From Treponema sp. (lineage in GTDB: Bacteria; Spirochaetota; Spirochaetia; Treponematales; Breznakiellaceae): a stretch of 9,343 bases of DNA. A program made the translations under genes and the position numbers. The notes below the pieces were generated by a model. The model was given only the letters and a program-made list of their open reading frames with translations. It had not been told where the DNA came from and searched no databases. Within the stretch, counting starts at the first letter, position 1. Each line of letters opens with the position of its first letter. Positions 6,749-9,343 of this stretch are shown one piece after another. The DNA is taken from NCBI GenBank assembly GCA_009780285.1, contig WRAL01000032.1, positions 1 through 9,343 on the forward strand, given 5' to 3'.

Positions 6749-7645
6749 TTATTCAACAGCCATTGTCATCAAAAATGACAAAAATTTTTCTTCCGCAGAG
6801 GCGCCGCGCGAGGTAAGCACGATCGGCGCCTTCGCGCCAAGAACGCAACCCGCCATCTTAGCGCCGCCAAGATACAAAAGCGCCTTGCTCATAATATTCC
6901 CCGTGGAAATATTCGGCGCCAAAAAAATATCCGCCGCGCCGGCCATTTTCACCTCGACGCCCTTCACGCGCGCCGATTCGGGGCTTATCGCAAGGTCGAA
7001 CGAAAGCGGCCCTTCAACGGCGCAGCCGGCGATTTCCCCGGAGGCGCAGAGCGCGGCAAGCCTCTGCGCGTCCCCGGTCTCCGGCATCTTATCGCTTACC
7101 GCTTCCGCCGCCGCAAGCGCCGCGACATTGGGCCGCTCGTATCCCAGCCTGCGCAGAAAATCCACGGCGTTTTCCAGTATCGCTTTTTTTTGCTCGAAAT
7201 CCGGCGCCGGGTTGATGCCGCCGTCGGTGATAAACATCAGTCTGGAATAGGCCGGGCTTTCCAGCGCGGCAAGGTGGGACATAAGCCCGCCGCGCCGGAT
7301 GCCGGTCTCGCGGTTCAGCGCCGCCTTGAGCAAGACGCCGGTTTGGATTTTTCCCTTCATTAATATGTCCGCCTCGCCGGAAGCCACGAGCGCGACCGCC
7401 CCGGCCGCCGCCTCTTCCTCGCCGAGCGCGTCCACGATTCGCCCGCCGCCCAGATCAAGGCCGATGCTCTCGCGCAGCGGCTCGATTTCCCGCGCCTCGC
7501 CGACGAGAATGATGCGCGCCGCAATCTGCGCGGTTAGCTCCTTAAGCGCCTCCAGCGTGTGCGCGTCCTGCGCGCCGGCCACGGCGATGGTTTTCGATTT
7601 TTTCCCCTGGACGCGCACCCTCAGCGCATCGAAGTCCTTCAGCAT
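6749..7645 (-). CDS. ptb: Phosphate butyryltransferase family phosphotransacylase
   Basis: 298 residues, the usual size of phosphate butyryltransferase (EC 2.3.1.19), which converts acyl-CoA plus phosphate to acyl phosphate plus CoA in the cytoplasm. Typical segments are AVAGAQDAHTLEAL (21-34), ADILMKGKIQTGVLLKAAL (92-110), GGLMSHLAALE (119-129), VEGPLSFDLAIS (210-221), ADIFLAPNISTGNIMSKAL (238-256) and APIVLTSRGASAEEK (273-287). These match Ptb rather than the larger Pta. It is the first gene of the operon with iorA, iorB and buk, so its acyl-CoA is probably the product of IorAB. The start at 7645 is set by GGAGG at 7651-7655. The frame is open to 7837, but that part crosses the promoter and the inverted-repeat element. 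Family firm; acyl specificity not readable from sequence. Confidence 0.93.
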   Translation of the reverse strand: MLKDFDALRVRVQGKKSKTIAVAGAQDAHTLEALKELTAQIAARIILVGEAREIEPLRESIGLDLGGGRIVDALGEEEAAAGAVALVASGEADILMKGKIQTGVLLKAALNRETGIRRGGLMSHLAALESPAYSRLMFITDGGINPAPDFEQKKAILENAVDFLRRLGYERPNVAALAAAEAVSDKMPETGDAQRLAALCASGEIAGCAVEGPLSFDLAISPESARVKGVEVKMAGAADIFLAPNISTGNIMSKALLYLGGAKMAGCVLGAKAPIVLTSRGASAEEKFLSFLMTMAVE

Positions 7646-7650
7646 CTTTG

Positions 7651-7655
7651 CCTCC
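7651..7655 (-). promoter_or_regulatory. Ribosome binding site that sets the ptb start
   Basis: GGAGG on the minus strand, 5 nt before ATG 7645. An in-frame ATG at 7657 lies just upstream of this site and would be almost leaderless, so the start at 7645 is preferred. Confidence 0.8.
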
Positions 7656-7667
7656 ATGATATGCCTA

Positions 7668-7696
7668 ATGATAGCCGACCTCGATCCGCCTGTCAA
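7668..7696 (-). promoter_or_regulatory. Sigma70-type promoter of ptb-iorA-iorB-buk
   Basis: On the minus strand, TTGACA (7696-7691) is followed by exactly 17 nt and TATCAT (7673-7668). The -35 box is perfect and the -10 box has five of six consensus bases. Transcription would start near 7661, leaving a 5' leader of only about 16 nt, with the ribosome site almost at the RNA end. That leaves no room for a riboswitch or attenuator, so control would have to act on the promoter itself. A second TATCAT occurs 12 bp downstream (7656-7661). Confidence 0.8.
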
Positions 7697-7777
7697 TGAA
7701 AAAATGCGGCGCGACAAGCAACTCGCGAATCTGTTTTGAGCGTAGTGGGCCGTGGATAGGTTGGATGGGATATAAAC

Positions 7778-7885
7778 TAGTGTTCCGGAATATTCGGTTT
7801 GCAAAATCGTAACGTTCGGTAATTCCTTGCCAGGCAAGGAATTACCTCAACCTGCATACCGTCATTTGAATATTCCAGAACACTA
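7778..7885. mobile_element. Probable MITE, 104 bp, TA-flanked
   Basis: Two 18-nt arms, TAGTGTTCCGGAATATTC (7778-7795) and GAATATTCCAGAACACTA (7868-7885), are inverted repeats with one mismatch. The outermost bases on both sides are TA, and pairing stops beyond them. So 7780-7883 (GTGTTC...GAACAC) reads as a 104-bp non-coding element with ~16-bp terminal inverted repeats and a duplicated TA target, the insertion mark of IS630/Tc1-mariner transposases. It carries no transposase gene and would move only in trans. It sits between the nifU terminator and the ptb promoter, where insertion does little harm. A fixed regulatory stem-loop is the main alternative; the copy number in the genome would decide. 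Confidence 0.6.
7818..7846. repeat. Perfect 14-bp palindrome inside the element
   Basis: GGTAATTCCTTGCC (7818-7831), one A, then GGCAAGGAATTACC (7833-7846) form a perfect inverted repeat with a single-base centre. It lies near the middle of the TA-flanked element. There is no T-run, so it is not an intrinsic terminator. It could be part of the MITE fold or a dimeric protein binding site. Confidence 0.8.
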
Positions 7886-7929
7886 AAGGAACGAGCGTAA
7901 GGCAAAGAATTCTGACAAACAAAACTTCT

Positions 7930-7972
7930 AAAAAAAATGGAGCGCGGCAGAGCTTGCCCTTGTCCGCGCTCC
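7930..7972 (-). terminator. Intrinsic terminator of the nifS-nifU operon
   Basis: Read on the minus strand, a 9-bp GC-rich stem GGAGCGCGG / CCGCGCTCC (7972-7964 with 7947-7939) with a 16-nt loop is followed by A and eight T (7937-7930). It begins 7 nt after the nifU stop. It separates nifSU transcription from the ptb operon, which has its own promoter. Confidence 0.88.
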
Positions 7973-7979
7973 CCCTCAA

Positions 7980-8573
7980 TCAATCCCCGTGAATGTGATC
8001 CAGGCCGTGAAGGAATTCCTTCGCCGTTTCCTCGCAGCCGCCGCAGCCTGTTCCAATTTTCGTGGCAAGCTGCAGCGCCTCCCAGTCCTTGGCGCCGTTT
8101 AGGTAGGCGCGCTCGATGTCCCGGTCCGTTATGGCCATGCACATGCAGATTTCCGTGGCCGGCTCCTTCAGCATCCCTGCGCGGCCGGTCTGCTCAAGAT
8201 AATCGTCTATCGCGGCGCGCAGGGCCTTGTCGCCCAGCACCGAGCAGTGAATCTTTATCGCCGGAAGGCCGCCGAGCTTGTCGGCCAGGTCCTCCGGCTT
8301 GATCTGATACGCGTCCTCGATGCGCATTCCCTTTACCATCTCCGAAAGCATGCTGGTCGAGGCTATCGCGCTCGCGCAGCCGTAGGTTTTCCAGCGCACG
8401 TCCGTTACGACGTCGTCCTCGATTTTGAGAAGCATCAGCATCTGATCCCCGCATTTGAGGTTGCCGGTAATTCCGCGCGCGTTCGAGTCGAAGGTCGACT
8501 CGTCTTCCATTAATGAGTTGCGAGGACTCATGAAGTGTTCCTTCACGATGTCCGAATAAAGCCAGTTCGACAT
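7980..8573 (-). CDS. nifU: NifU-type Fe-S scaffold (IscU domain plus [2Fe-2S] domain)
   Basis: 197 residues in two domains. Residues 1-125 are the IscU/NifU-N scaffold with its three cluster ligands: C41 in GNLKCGD (with D43), C66 in TYGCASAIAS and C110 in KIHCSVLGDKALRAAI. LPAIK just before C110 corresponds to the LPPVK chaperone site of IscU. Residues about 138-190 form a BFD-like [2Fe-2S] domain with C143, C145, C177 and C180 (CXC-X31-CXXC), the central domain of NifU. The third NifU domain (Nfu, CXXC) is absent, so the protein is shorter than the ~300-residue Azotobacter NifU; this two-domain form is common in anaerobes. The role is to assemble Fe-S clusters from sulfur delivered by the adjacent NifS. 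The start follows the nifS stop by 1 nt, with AGGAGG at 8578-8583 lying partly within the end of nifS. No nif structural genes are visible, so general Fe-S supply is likelier than nitrogen fixation. Confidence 0.92.
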   Translation of the reverse strand: MSNWLYSDIVKEHFMSPRNSLMEDESTFDSNARGITGNLKCGDQMLMLLKIEDDVVTDVRWKTYGCASAIASTSMLSEMVKGMRIEDAYQIKPEDLADKLGGLPAIKIHCSVLGDKALRAAIDDYLEQTGRAGMLKEPATEICMCMAITDRDIERAYLNGAKDWEALQLATKIGTGCGGCEETAKEFLHGLDHIHGD

Positions 8574-8574
8574 G

Positions 8575-9343
8575 CTACCTCCTGTAGCTGGCCGACGACA
8601 TGGCGCGAAGTCGCGCGATTATCGGCGGCAGGGTTTTAATGATATAATCGACATCTTCGGCGGATACGCCCCAGCCCAAGCTAAAGCGTATCGATCCGTG
8701 GGCAAGCTCGGGCCCAAGCCCGGTCGCCACAAGCACGTGCGAGGGCTCAAGGCTGCCGGAGGCGCAGGCCGATCCGGTGGAAGCCTCGATCCCTTCGATA
8801 TCCATGGAAAGCAGAATCGCCTCGCCTTCCGCGCCGGGAAAGGAGACGTTGAGAGTGTTCGGCAAAACGTCCGTGGGATGGCCGTTCACGACGATGTTGG
8901 GAATCGCCGCCGAAAGCCCGGCCAGAAGGCGCGCGCGCAAAGGCGCGATTTCCCGGCCGTAGCTTTCCACCCGGCCGGCGGCGAGCTTGGCCGCCGCGCC
9001 CATGGCGAAAATGCCCAGGTTGCCGTAAGTGCCGGCGCGCAGGCCGTGCTCCTGATGCCCGCCCATAATGAGCGGCGAAAAGGGCGCGCCCTTGCGTATG
9101 TACAGCGCGCCCACGCCCTTGGGCCCGTAAAACTTGTGCGCGGAAATCGTCATGTAGTCCACGCCGAGGTCCTTCGCGTTTACCGGAATTTTCCCCATGG
9201 CCTGAACCGCGTCCGTGTGGGTTAGCGCGCCGGCCGCCTTGGAAAGCGCGGCGATTTCCTTTAGGTCCTGAATCGTGCCGATCTCGTTGTTGGCCAGCAT
9301 TACGGACACCAAAAGCGTGCGCTCGTTCAGCGCCGCCTTCAGC
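8575..9343 (-). CDS. nifS: Cysteine desulfurase (NifS/IscS class), N-terminus outside window
   Basis: The frame runs to the window edge; about 255 C-terminal residues are visible of a family length near 390. This PLP enzyme (EC 2.8.1.7) takes sulfur from cysteine and passes it as persulfide to the scaffold. Visible marks: LLVSVMLANNEIGT, HTDAVQA (Asp contacting the PLP ring nitrogen), SAHKFYGPKGVGALY with the Schiff-base Lys (codon 9135-9133), GGHQEHGLRAGT, and the long catalytic loop STGSACASGSLEPSHVL with the active Cys (codon 8766-8764). The loop is the group I (NifS/IscS) type. Position 9312 is a TTG within a conserved segment and is not the start. The stop is 1 nt from nifU, so the two form an operon. 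GLRAGTYGN departs from the commoner G(R/L)RAGTEN. Whether to call it nifS or iscS is a matter of convention; nifS is chosen because of its NifU partner. Confidence 0.94.
   Translation of the reverse strand, partial: LKAALNERTLLVSVMLANNEIGTIQDLKEIAALSKAAGALTHTDAVQAMGKIPVNAKDLGVDYMTISAHKFYGPKGVGALYIRKGAPFSPLIMGGHQEHGLRAGTYGNLGIFAMGAAAKLAAGRVESYGREIAPLRARLLAGLSAAIPNIVVNGHPTDVLPNTLNVSFPGAEGEAILLSMDIEGIEASTGSACASGSLEPSHVLVATGLGPELAHGSIRFSLGWGVSAEDVDYIIKTLPPIIARLRAMSSASYRR

Larger units (their letters stand above)
7646..7979. other. Intergenic region between nifU and ptb
   Basis: A 334-bp spacer with no credible gene. From right to left it holds the nifU terminator (7930-7972), about 44 bp of unassigned A-rich sequence (7886-7929), the TA-flanked inverted-repeat element (7778-7885), about 80 bp of unassigned sequence, the ptb promoter and the ptb ribosome site. 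Confidence 0.8.

Noticed and set aside
7646..7837. N-terminal extension of ptb to 7837
   Set aside because: The extension crosses the promoter and one arm of the inverted-repeat element, has no family similarity, and a good ribosome site marks 7645.
7777..8142. Minus-strand frame of 121 codons across the nifU end and spacer
   Set aside because: It runs out of phase through the 3' end of nifU, then through the terminator and the inverted-repeat element, and resembles no protein I know.
1..9343. tRNA, rRNA, riboswitch, toxin-antitoxin or defence modules
   Set aside because: I scanned the spacers and small frames and found no supporting motif or structure.

Overview
The window looks like bacterial chromosome from a GC-rich (mid-50s % by eye), strictly fermentative anaerobe. 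The basis is an oxygen-sensitive indolepyruvate:ferredoxin oxidoreductase encoded together with phosphate butyryltransferase and butyrate kinase, plus a NifS/NifU-type iron-sulfur assembly pair. Taxonomy cannot be fixed from the sequence alone. The lipoprotein, with its relaxed lipobox and a C-terminal 'aGWN.iY' module, recalls treponeme-like spirochaetes. The amino-acid-fermentation genes would equally suit Synergistota or Clostridia.

Layout. Bases 1-1104 (+) hold the 3' part of an RCC1-type beta-propeller gene made of seven nearly identical ~150-bp repeats, followed by a strong intrinsic terminator (1145-1180). Bases 1299-3273 (+) hold a small accessory cluster: a predicted lipoprotein, a DUF1801 protein and a DUF2785 protein, the last two only 3 nt apart. 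This cluster converges on a minus-strand operon, read from right to left as ptb (7645-6749), iorA (6717-4933), iorB (4933-4364) and buk (4354-3290). The operon has a near-consensus sigma70-type promoter (TTGACA, 17 nt, TATCAT at 7668-7696) and very tight gene joints. Further right, also on the minus strand, are nifS (5' end outside the window) and nifU (8573-7980), which end at an intrinsic terminator (7930-7972). The spacer between that terminator and the ptb promoter contains a 104-bp inverted-repeat element flanked by TA, probably a MITE of the IS630/mariner type.

How the genes fit together. IorAB oxidises aryl- (or related branched) 2-oxo acids to acyl-CoA and reduces ferredoxin. Ptb would exchange CoA for phosphate, and Buk would make ATP from the acyl phosphate. 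One transcript would then carry a complete substrate-level phosphorylation route from an amino-acid-derived 2-oxo acid to the free acid. The 'butyrate' names may therefore mislead about the real substrate; the Buk sequence differs from the classical clostridial enzyme at several normally conserved motifs, which supports this. NifS/NifU would supply Fe-S clusters, which IorA needs (two [4Fe-4S] clusters). I see no phage, CRISPR or RNA genes, and no clearly new defence or mobile system. The most unusual items are the ptb-iorAB-buk operon with its divergent kinase, the TA-flanked MITE, and the homogenised RCC1 repeat array whose differences gather in two loops.
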